A DNA stretch of 5,342 nt, taken from Thermoproteota archaeon (GTDB lineage: Archaea > Korarchaeota > Korarchaeia > Korarchaeales > Korarchaeaceae). Below, piece by piece: positions 1 to 5,199 of the stretch. A model generated the notes under the pieces. That model saw only the letters and a list, made by a program, of their open reading frames with translations, was not told the origin of the DNA and made no database searches. The position numbers were made by a program, and so were the translations under genes. The DNA is taken from NCBI GenBank assembly GCA_021158805.1, contig JAGGTZ010000164.1, positions 1 to 5,342 on the forward strand, given 5' to 3'. The stretch's first letter is position 1. Every line of letters begins with the position of its first letter.

Positions 1-704
1 ATTAGTTTAGCGCGCCTATTGCAGTGGTATGGGTTCTCCGTAATCGATCCACATGCCTCACATCTGTACCTAGCCTGAATAGTCGCCCCTAAGACACTAT
101 CAAAAGTACTACATAAGAAACTAAGTATTATTACAGTGAAGAGGGAGGATCTATCTATTAGAGAGAATATGTAGGCCTCAACAGGTATGATTATGGAGCC
201 TAGCAGGCTTGCCAATGTTCCAATAAATGATACGGCACCAGATGTACCCGGGGGAACTCTCTTAAAGCCTATTATCATTCTAGGATGCTCTCGACTCAAG
301 ACACCTATTTCACTCCCCAGTGTATCAGAGAGAGCCCCAGATAGAGATGATAAAAACGCTATCTTAGCTCCTGGTAGCGAGTAGAGGGAGAATACTATTA
401 GCATTATTGTAGGGAAGAAGAGATTTGCAAATACATTTCTCCAGTTCCTAGCACCACCTTTCAACTCAGCAGCGCCTATTTCCTCTTTTAAAGAGTATTT
501 ATATTTGGTAAAGGCTGAACCGACTAGGAAAAACGTAATTAGCATCACTGTGGCGGGCAGGCCTCCAACTATAACAAACACTGAGCCGACAGCAACTCCT
601 GCTAGTAAGCCAGTTTCATCAATGGATTTATACATATAGCCAGCTGAGCCCACGGCTACTATAGCAACTATGCCGGTCAATGTGGATAGTAACGACTCCA
701 TCAT
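1..704 (-). CDS. DUF92 family integral membrane protein (3' end outside window)
   Basis: I read this frame by hand from the reverse complement; 234 codons are open to the window edge. The protein is mostly hydrophobic, with likely membrane segments near residues 3-23, 33-63, 91-110, 155-178 and 188-206. DUF92 signatures seen: LKGGARNWRNVFAN (81-94), GALSDTLGSEIG (123-134) and PPGTSGAVSFIGTLASLLGS (151-170). DSVLGATIQ (202-210) is followed by a C-x2-C...H-C cluster (C215, C218, H227, C228) that may bind metal. The family includes the plant and cyanobacterial VTE6 phytyl-phosphate kinase. An isoprenoid-phosphate kinase role is therefore possible in archaea, but it is inference; the function is not established here. 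The expected short C-terminal segment lies beyond base 1. Two adjacent ATGs (704 and 701) are candidate starts; I chose 704. The A/T box at 736-743 would give a leader of only about 9 nt. The family call is secure; the start is fairly secure. Confidence 0.88.
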   Translation of the reverse strand, partial: MMESLLSTLTGIVAIVAVGSAGYMYKSIDETGLLAGVAVGSVFVIVGGLPATVMLITFFLVGSAFTKYKYSLKEEIGAAELKGGARNWRNVFANLFFPTIMLIVFSLYSLPGAKIAFLSSLSGALSDTLGSEIGVLSREHPRMIIGFKRVPPGTSGAVSFIGTLASLLGSIIIPVEAYIFSLIDRSSLFTVIILSFLCSTFDSVLGATIQARYRCEACGSITENPYHCNRRAKL

Positions 705-735
705 ATCCTTATTCTCAATCTCTAGCGAGTAATCG

Positions 736-743
736 TTTAAAAA
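736..743. promoter_or_regulatory. A/T-rich box, candidate TATA element shared by tRNA-Pro and the DUF92 gene
   Basis: TTTAAAAA reads as a TATA-like element on both strands. Its centre is about 26 bp upstream of the first base of the tRNA (766) on plus, the usual archaeal TATA-to-start distance. On minus the same spacing predicts a start near 713, leaving about 9 nt before the ATG at 704. No other A/T-rich box fits either gene in the 61-bp gap. Dual use is inferred from spacing only. Confidence 0.5.
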
Positions 744-765
744 TGAAGAACATATGATTCTAGTG

Positions 766-842
766 GGGGCCGTGGTCTAGCTAGGTAGGATGCCAGCCTG
801 GGGCGCTGGTGGTCCCGGGTTCAAATCCCGGCGGCCCCACCA
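766..842 (+). tRNA. tRNA-Pro (anticodon GGG), CCA encoded, no intron
   Basis: A complete cloverleaf can be drawn. The acceptor stem is GGGGCCG (766-772) with CGGCCCC (832-838), followed by discriminator A839 and genomic CCA (840-842). The D arm is GTCT/GGAT, closed partly by G-T pairs. The anticodon stem is CCAGC/GCTGG with loop CTGGGGC (798-804), giving anticodon GGG at 800-802, which reads CCC and CCU. The variable loop has 5 nt. The T stem is CCGGG/CCCGG with loop TTCAAAT. G15 (base 780) and C48 (base 814) form the Levitt pair. G15 is the base that the TgtA encoded in this window would replace on the way to archaeosine. No intron is seen at the canonical site after position 37. The downstream radical SAM stop codon, on the opposite strand, begins one base after CCA. 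Confidence 0.97.
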
Positions 843-843
843 G

Positions 844-2412
844 CTAACTAGATTCAGATCCCTCTACTAAGATCCCCTCAACCAACCTATCATAGACCAC
901 CTTTGTTACCTTAACCTTAATCAAACTACCAGACTCTAACTCCCTCTTGGTTCGGATCCTAATGACCGGCCCGCCGCCCAGCGGATATGCATAGACCCCT
1001 CTCTTAATGGAGGGAGCTACTACTGCAGAGATCACTTTACCGATGAGCTCTTTCTTCCTCCTAAGGTTAAGCTCTATAGCTACCTCTACTATCATTCGCG
1101 AATATTTATCTACCTTAGCACTATATCTCTCGAATGCAGTTCCAGGCAATGATCTAAATTTATAGACCGTTATTTTCTCAGCCCCAAGATCAAATACCCT
1201 TCTCATGGTCCTTATGGTTTCTCTTGCGACAGTCCTATTCTGTCCAGGGAGGCTATGGATGAAATAAGCGTAAGGTCTGAGACCGGCCTCTTTAAGGAGC
1301 TTAATAGCTCTTACTGATTCGTCTGGGCTGCAAGGCCTTCCTATTAAGTCAGCATGCCTCTTGTTCCCCGTCTCTACACCTATATGTACTGGAGAGCCTC
1401 TTAGATATTTACCAAGGAGAAATGCCACTTCCTCATCTACTAAACATGGCTTGACGTTTTCTATCTCAACGAAGAGACCACGTTCATCTGATAATGACTT
1501 TACAGCAGAAAGGAGATCTTCTAATGCTTCCAAGTTCGGTCCAGGGTTAGAGGGATGAGTTAGAGGACCGTTAACTAAATCCTCTCGGCAGTACTCCAGA
1601 AAGTCGGCTCCACTTAACACGATTCTCTTAACTCCGAGACTGGCGAGGCCATCTATCTCTCTCAGTATATCGTCACATCTTCTAGATTTGGGTGGGCCGT
1701 AAAGATAGGGTATGGAGCAGTATCCGCATCCTGGAGGGATGCCTTGGGGGCATGTAAGCCTTTTCTTTAAGTTAAACTCGTAGCAAGCATTGCAAATAGA
1801 GCATATGTCTTGAGATGCATCGATTTTGGGGCGATTATAGTTTGAGCAACCTCTAACAACCTCAACGTAGACTCTGGCACTCTTATAATGAGGGACCTTC
1901 CTGTAAAATGTGACTGCTTCAATTGATGGCGAGAATCGTAAGAAATCTTCCTTTCTAAGATATGTTAGGGCAGTATGGCTACCATTCGGGAAGACGAGGT
2001 TAGGAACATCCTTAAGATCCTTAGGGCTAGGTAAGGAACCTCCTTTCAGTCCCCTATCAAGTAAGAGACTAAAGGAAAGCTCACCTTCTCCCCATACTCC
2101 TAAATGAAACCCTAACCGACCGATCACAGATAAATCCGCAGTTATGGGCCCTCCTAATATCTTTATCCCATCGAACATCCTTGACGCCTTGCTTACTGCC
2201 TTCTCATCCATTGACATGGCACTTACGAGCATGACATCAAAGTCACTTGGATGTCTTTTCCTCGACAGGAACTCCTCAATCCTCAAAATCCTATAATCGA
2301 TCCCGAATGACTCTAGGATACCAGCTATGACTCTAGGACCGACGCCAATGACATCTAAGGACGAAAGTCTCCTTCCTTTACCGGAAGCCAGAGCATCTAA
2401 TATTAGGAACAT
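844..2412 (-). CDS. Radical SAM protein with B12-binding-like N-terminus, Cys-rich insertion and C-terminal TRAM domain
   Basis: The protein has 522 residues. Residues 1-115 resemble a B12-binding Rossmann fold: DVMLVSAMS (59-67), KILGGPI (84-90) and WGEGE (107-111). The cobalamin-ligating DxHxxG motif is absent. The radical SAM core spans about 180-440, with RGC (187-189), PGCGYCSIPYLYG (227-239), IVLSGAD (264-270), VHIGVETGN (342-350) and SLPG (387-390). The usual CX3CX2C cluster motif is split. C189 is separated from C229/C232 by an insertion holding C204, C207, C210 (CX2CX2C) and C221. RGC...GC-x2-C recalls the COG1031 radical SAM group. Residues about 452-515 look like a TRAM domain, the RNA-binding module of MiaB/RimO-type methylthiotransferases. 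RNA modification is therefore a reasonable inference, but substrate and chemistry are unknown. The ATG at 2412 fits a leaderless mRNA from a box at 2436-2443. The gene is divergent from the CoA kinase gene and convergent with tRNA-Pro. Confidence 0.88.
   Translation of the reverse strand: MFLILDALASGKGRRLSSLDVIGVGPRVIAGILESFGIDYRILRIEEFLSRKRHPSDFDVMLVSAMSMDEKAVSKASRMFDGIKILGGPITADLSVIGRLGFHLGVWGEGELSFSLLLDRGLKGGSLPSPKDLKDVPNLVFPNGSHTALTYLRKEDFLRFSPSIEAVTFYRKVPHYKSARVYVEVVRGCSNYNRPKIDASQDICSICNACYEFNLKKRLTCPQGIPPGCGYCSIPYLYGPPKSRRCDDILREIDGLASLGVKRIVLSGADFLEYCREDLVNGPLTHPSNPGPNLEALEDLLSAVKSLSDERGLFVEIENVKPCLVDEEVAFLLGKYLRGSPVHIGVETGNKRHADLIGRPCSPDESVRAIKLLKEAGLRPYAYFIHSLPGQNRTVARETIRTMRRVFDLGAEKITVYKFRSLPGTAFERYSAKVDKYSRMIVEVAIELNLRRKKELIGKVISAVVAPSIKRGVYAYPLGGGPVIRIRTKRELESGSLIKVKVTKVVYDRLVEGILVEGSESS
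2398..2405 (+). promoter_or_regulatory. Candidate TATA box for the dephospho-CoA kinase gene
   Basis: TAATATTA, the core of the palindrome CTAATATTAG (2397-2406), has its centre about 30 bp upstream of the ATG at 2432. It predicts a transcript with about 4-5 nt before the start codon. It lies inside the first codons of the opposing radical SAM gene. This placement favours the ATG at 2432 over the in-frame ATG at 2327. Confidence 0.4.
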
Positions 2413-2431
2413 CCATAATAGGTTGATATGT

Positions 2432-2974
2432 ATGACTAGTAAACGATTCCTCTCTGATGATGGTAAAGTACTCCTGAGAGATGTCGTTCTAAGGGAAGAT
2501 ATGAGAGAGAAGATAGCTGAGGCTAAGGGAAAGATTGTAAGAGAGCGAGATGAGATCCCTCATGGACTAATAATCACTGTCGGAGATAGGGTAACTCGAA
2601 CGCTGATTAAATGGGGAATAAGGCCTAGTTTAGTGGTGATTGACCTAAAGGAGAAGAGAAAGGTCGATTGTTCTATTATCCATGATTTAAACGGTTATTT
2701 TCTGATAACTACTCGCAACCCTCCTTCCTTGATTACTAAGGAGTCTTGGAAATCAATAGATCTTGCCTTAAAATTAGCGTCAATAGATATGAAGGTCGCT
2801 GTTGTTGTTAAAGGCGAAGAAGACCTCCTAGGATTCCCAGTAGCTATATTATCGCAACCAGGGAGCCTAATGCTATATGGCCAACCAGATGTCGGGATGA
2901 TTCTAGTAGAGGTAAATGAGGAGGTAAGGGAGAGTGCTAAAAAACTGCTATTAGAAGCATTCAATCCAGTCTAG
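2432..2974 (+). CDS. GTP-dependent dephospho-CoA kinase (DUF359 family)
   Basis: The predicted product phosphorylates dephospho-CoA with GTP, the last step of CoA synthesis. This role was assigned to the archaeal DUF359 family from work on the Thermococcus kodakarensis member and replaces the unrelated CoaE of bacteria. The protein is 180 residues, a normal length for the family, with no signal peptide or membrane segment, so it is cytosolic. Family motifs seen: TVGDRVT (49-55), VVIDLKEKR (68-76), RNPPSLITKE (95-104), KGEEDLLGFP (127-136) and LYGQPDVG (148-155). An in-frame ATG at 2327 would add 35 residues. That extension lies entirely opposite the radical SAM coding region and does not look like the family, so 2432 is preferred. 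No clear Shine-Dalgarno sequence precedes it, in keeping with a near-leaderless mRNA. Its 3' end overlaps the tgtA 3' end by 14 bp. Confidence 0.92.
   Translation: MTSKRFLSDDGKVLLRDVVLREDMREKIAEAKGKIVRERDEIPHGLIITVGDRVTRTLIKWGIRPSLVVIDLKEKRKVDCSIIHDLNGYFLITTRNPPSLITKESWKSIDLALKLASIDMKVAVVVKGEEDLLGFPVAILSQPGSLMLYGQPDVGMILVEVNEEVRESAKKLLLEAFNPV
2436..2443 (-). promoter_or_regulatory. Candidate TATA box for the radical SAM gene
   Basis: On the minus strand the element reads TTTACTAG. Its centre lies about 27 bp upstream of the ATG at 2412, which would give a leaderless transcript. It is a weak match to archaeal TATA consensus and sits within codons 2-4 of the divergent CoA kinase gene. The assignment rests on spacing. 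Confidence 0.3.
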
Positions 2975-4715
2975 GCTTCACATGCCTCCTAATCAATACG
3001 AATGGATGGTCTTCATGAAATTCTAGATACTCTTGAGCGGAAAGGATAGACCTGCCCGTGGCTAACAAGGTATCTTCCTCATCAACCACCAGAACCTCAC
3101 TCTTCGGTCTAATGTCGGGATCTACTAACTTCACAAATTTAACGAAGACAGTGGTCCCTCTTGCTACTATCTCCTTGAATCTCTCCTTAACGACGACCCT
3201 CGACTTCGGGAATGGTAGATTTTTCAGGATTAGCGAAGCTCCTTCAAGGCTAGGGATAAGCATCCCATCGCTCGGTCTTATATGGCCTAATGTGATGTCT
3301 CCTACAATTACTTCTCTTGGCATTCCCGTCCTCTTAGACCTCCTAATTCTAGCTTTGAGGCCTATTTCATAGAGAGAGGGATCGAACTGATATGATAGAA
3401 TAGCGGAAACAAGTTCTTCGTCACTTGGTTCTTCGGCTATGTCATCCTCATAGGGATAGTGGGACTGCCCGAAAGGATACGTATATTTTAAACCCACTGG
3501 AACAAGCCCAAAAAGGGCCCTCTTGACGGCTTTTTGTCTCATTATATTTCTCAATCTCGTGCGAGCCCTCAAGATCTCAGGTCTAAAGAAAGTCTCAGGC
3601 CCCGAAAACTGGAGACCAGAAGACTTTGAGAAGGGCTCTCTACGCTCTAGGAGATCGCTAAAATTCTTAAGTACGTATTCAAATGCTCTAAGTAATTTCG
3701 AATGAAAGCGAGCTCTCTCCTGGACTAGCTCCCATAACCACTCTCCCCTTATTGCTTCTCTTACCTTCCTTATCTCGGCGACGGACACGTATAGGTTATG
3801 TTTGGCTATTAAGGATGTCTTTTCTCTATCAGAAAGGCTTCTGACTTCCTCAGGAGTATAATTAGAACATATAGGGCATGAACACGGGAACTCTTCCATC
3901 TCGTCAATATTTAGAGTGCCATGTGGGGTCATGTACCTCCCTTGTTCAGCATACAAGGCATAAGCAGCTGAATCGAAGGAATCTGCTCCTAAAGCAGCAA
4001 AAAAGGCAAATGTAGAAGGGTGTCCAATACCCCAGAAGTGAAAGGGCTTTCCGGCCTTTAGTAGAGATCTAACCTTCAGAAAATACCTAGCTTGAACTGA
4101 GAAATCATACTTTTCTAGAGCAACCTTTAGCGATCCGACACCATTATAGTCAAAATCCAGTGCTCTGATCTTCAAAGCACTATACTCTACTAAGTCATCA
4201 TATATTGATCCTTGTGGGGTTCCTACCCATAGAGTTCCCTTCAATTCTTCCCTTAAAGCAGACCACTCTTCTGCATTACTTATGGTTATCTTTACGCCTT
4301 CTTCAGCCTTAGCTCTACTTATCTCCGACGACATAGGGACATCGAGTATAGAGCCTATGTCAGAACCAATAGAATGCTGGAACCTAAGTATTTCTTCGTT
4401 GCTCACCTCGATATCCCCATATCTGTATATCTGATATGCTCCTGAGTCGGTCATTATGATACCATCGAATTCTAGAAGGGAATGTATTCCCTCCTCTAAC
4501 GCTCTCTCCCTGAATCTCGGAGTTTTGTAAATTATGTAAGAATTGGTTATCAGGGCCCTAACTCCTATGTTTTTCATCTCCTTTGGGGTCACTATTGGTT
4601 TGTTTGGGTTATAGACGGGAAAGAACTCAGGTAGTGTCAAAACCCCTGACTTCGTCTTCAGCTCAGATAACCTAGCAGAAGCGTCCGATCTCCTTACTCT
4701 AAACATCAAAGACAT
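2961..4715 (-). CDS. tgtA: Archaeosine tRNA-guanine(15) transglycosylase
   Basis: The enzyme exchanges guanine-15 in the tRNA D-loop for preQ0, the first tRNA-level step to archaeosine, which stabilises tRNA in archaea. It has 584 residues, typical of the full-length archaeal form. The N-terminal half is the TIM-barrel catalytic domain. It contains MTDSGAYQ (88-95, conserved D90), TPQGS (166-170) and WGIGHPS (228-234). The likely nucleophile is D248 in FDSAAY (247-252). A zinc site is formed by C278, C280, C283 and H306. The middle domain includes YPFGQSHYPYED (413-424). Residues about 505-581 form a PUA RNA-binding domain (RVVVKERF, VFVKFV, VLVVDEED, LATGRS). All key residues are present, so it should be active. 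It is not ArcS, which lacks the full transglycosylase set. I chose the ATG at 4715 because a T-rich box lies about 27 bp upstream; Met4 (4706) is a possible alternative. Its 3' end converges on and overlaps the CoA kinase gene. Confidence 0.97.
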   Translation of the reverse strand: MSLMFRVRRSDASARLSELKTKSGVLTLPEFFPVYNPNKPIVTPKEMKNIGVRALITNSYIIYKTPRFRERALEEGIHSLLEFDGIIMTDSGAYQIYRYGDIEVSNEEILRFQHSIGSDIGSILDVPMSSEISRAKAEEGVKITISNAEEWSALREELKGTLWVGTPQGSIYDDLVEYSALKIRALDFDYNGVGSLKVALEKYDFSVQARYFLKVRSLLKAGKPFHFWGIGHPSTFAFFAALGADSFDSAAYALYAEQGRYMTPHGTLNIDEMEEFPCSCPICSNYTPEEVRSLSDREKTSLIAKHNLYVSVAEIRKVREAIRGEWLWELVQERARFHSKLLRAFEYVLKNFSDLLERREPFSKSSGLQFSGPETFFRPEILRARTRLRNIMRQKAVKRALFGLVPVGLKYTYPFGQSHYPYEDDIAEEPSDEELVSAILSYQFDPSLYEIGLKARIRRSKRTGMPREVIVGDITLGHIRPSDGMLIPSLEGASLILKNLPFPKSRVVVKERFKEIVARGTTVFVKFVKLVDPDIRPKSEVLVVDEEDTLLATGRSILSAQEYLEFHEDHPFVLIRRHVKPRLD

Positions 4716-4734
4716 ACAAGAGGTCTAGATATAA

Positions 4735-4770
4735 CAAAATAAAAAAGAAAAGCTCTTAGGAATAGCTAAG
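4735..4770 (-). terminator. Hairpin and T-rich tract after the winged-helix gene
   Basis: On the minus strand a 5-bp inverted repeat, CTTAG (4770-4766) and CTAAG (4759-4755), straddles the stop codon of the small gene. It is followed by a pyrimidine-rich tract with runs of four, six and four T ending near 4736. Archaeal RNA polymerase terminates at such T tracts. The hairpin is weak; the T tract is the better evidence. Confidence 0.45.
4739..4746 (-). promoter_or_regulatory. Candidate TATA box of tgtA
   Basis: On the minus strand the element reads TTTTTTAT. Its centre is about 27 bp upstream of the tgtA ATG at 4715, predicting a leaderless transcript. The same bases form part of the T tract that probably terminates the upstream small gene. 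Confidence 0.45.
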
Positions 4771-4984
4771 AAAAACTGCTAGATGATTGGAGGAGACTGA
4801 GGCCCTTGGGAGTTATGAAGACCCGTTCACCTCGAAAACGTCTCCTTCTAGTTATGAGGCCCTTATTGGCTAAATATTTAAGGACGAACTCCCTCGCCAC
4901 TCTATCAGGAATAAGTTCGGAAGCAACTATACCGTCATTTCCTGCTTTTTCCAACTTTCGTAGAATTCTTAAATGTGCATCCAT
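4766..4984 (-). CDS. Small winged-helix DNA-binding-like protein
   Basis: This is a 72-residue basic protein with the layout of a winged helix. A first helix (about 4-15, LRILRKLEKAG) and a second (VASELIPDR) precede a recognition-type helix (REFVLKYLANKGL). A basic beta wing (ITRRRRFRGERVFITPKG) and a Ser-rich tail follow. I do not recognise a named family; a small transcription regulator is the most likely role. Three in-frame starts are possible. ATG 4984 has GAGGG 5 nt upstream. TTG 4996 has AGGTGA 5 nt upstream. GTG 5005 has no clear ribosome binding site and would give 79 residues. I prefer 4984 because ATG is the strongest codon and has a well-placed site. The gene lies behind a structured leader and its own promoter, and 50 bp upstream of tgtA, so it may be autoregulated. 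No evidence ties it to tgtA expression. Confidence 0.65.
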   Translation of the reverse strand: MDAHLRILRKLEKAGNDGIVASELIPDRVAREFVLKYLANKGLITRRRRFRGERVFITPKGLSLLQSSSSFS

Positions 4985-4989
4985 TAGAA

Positions 4990-4994
4990 CCCTC
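4990..4994 (-). promoter_or_regulatory. Ribosome binding site deciding the winged-helix start
   Basis: GAGGG stands 5 nt before the ATG at 4984. A second site, AGGTGA at 5002-5007, stands 5 nt before an in-frame TTG at 4996. Both could base-pair with the archaeal 16S 3' end, so two starts 12 bases apart are possible. Confidence 0.45.
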
Positions 4995-5010
4995 AATTTA
5001 TTCACCTTTC

Positions 5011-5059
5011 GCCGTCATCCGGCATAGCCGGAGGGATGACGACGTGGGAGGGGCTCCCA
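5011..5059 (-). promoter_or_regulatory. GC-rich structured RNA leader (two hairpins) before the winged-helix gene
   Basis: The element would be transcribed on minus from about 5062. Hairpin 1 is UGGGAG (5059-5054), loop CCC, CUCCCA (5050-5045). Hairpin 2 has an outer 8-bp stem, GUCGUCAU (5043-5036) with AUGACGGC (5018-5011), and an inner stem CCGGC/GCCGG capped by UAU. A CCCU bulge lies on the 5' side. One outer pair is U5042-G5012, a wobble on the minus strand but an A-C mismatch on plus, which favours a minus-strand RNA. By hand count 35 of the 52 bases 5009-5060 are G or C, well above the surroundings. In AT-richer thermophiles such islands often mark structured RNA. It matches no RNA family I know. 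It may be a cis-regulatory leader, a processed small RNA, or a DNA-level palindrome bound by the winged-helix protein. Confidence 0.5.
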
Positions 5060-5084
5060 ACTAGGTTATGTGATGTATTTCAAC

Positions 5085-5091
5085 TATAAAA
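5085..5091 (-). promoter_or_regulatory. TATA box of the winged-helix gene and its leader
   Basis: On the minus strand TTTTATA is preceded by the purine-rich GGGAAAAG, which suits a BRE. This is the best promoter-like match in the window. It predicts a start near 5062, just before the first hairpin, and a leader of about 78 nt to the ATG at 4984. Read on plus, TATAAAA would leave about 86 nt before the ATG at 5200, so minus is preferred. Confidence 0.55.
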
Positions 5092-5148
5092 CTTTTCCCA
5101 TCTGGCTCATCACTCTACCTCTTTTTTCGTTGTTCGACTAAAACTTAG

Positions 5149-5183
5149 CTAACATGAAAATACTGATATAGAGCCCATGTTAG
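5149..5183. repeat. 8-bp inverted repeat flanking a putative TATA box
   Basis: CTAACATG (5149-5156) and CATGTTAG (5176-5183) are perfect inverted copies separated by 19 bp. A third, imperfect copy (GTTAGCATG, 5194-5202) overlaps the start codon of the oxidoreductase gene. The gap holds the candidate TATA element GATATA, so a repressor or activator bound at the arms would control that promoter. The operator role is inferred. Confidence 0.45.
5165..5170 (+). promoter_or_regulatory. Candidate TATA element of the GGR-family gene
   Basis: GATATA is centred about 32 bp upstream of the ATG at 5200 and predicts a start near 5194. The match is short. AAAATA around 5157-5162 is an alternative that would leave a 10-15 nt leader including the GGTG ribosome site at 5191-5194. 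Confidence 0.3.
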
Positions 5184-5199
5184 AGAGATTGGTGTTAGC

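Noticed and set aside
187..384. Plus-strand open frame of 65 codons
   Set aside because: The minus strand here encodes the conserved DUF92 core motifs; the plus frame is a shadow with no recognisable feature.
2327..2431. N-terminal extension of the CoA kinase from an upstream ATG at 2327
   Set aside because: The extra 35 residues lie opposite the conserved start of the radical SAM gene, do not resemble the DUF359 family, and the TATA candidate at 2398-2405 would fall inside them.
3058..3372. Plus-strand open frame of 104 codons opposite tgtA
   Set aside because: It lies wholly antisense to the PUA and middle domains of tgtA; no ribosome site or family similarity is seen.
4806..5027. Plus-strand frame of 73 codons opposite the small winged-helix gene
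   Set aside because: The minus frame has a coherent winged-helix pattern, ribosome sites, a promoter and a terminator-like tract, while the plus frame would run into the hairpin region and has none of these.
5005..5043. CRISPR-repeat-like end (palindrome followed by GCGAAAGG on minus)
   Set aside because: Only one copy is present in the window and no spacer periodicity is visible.
5107..5113. Perfect C box (GTGATGA, minus strand) suggesting a C/D box sRNA
   Set aside because: No D or D' box (CTGA) follows at a usable distance, and the promoter for the winged-helix gene lies just downstream.
5122..5127. Run of six T on plus as a terminator
   Set aside because: No plus-strand gene or RNA with a fitting promoter ends here; it lies in the gap between two divergent genes.
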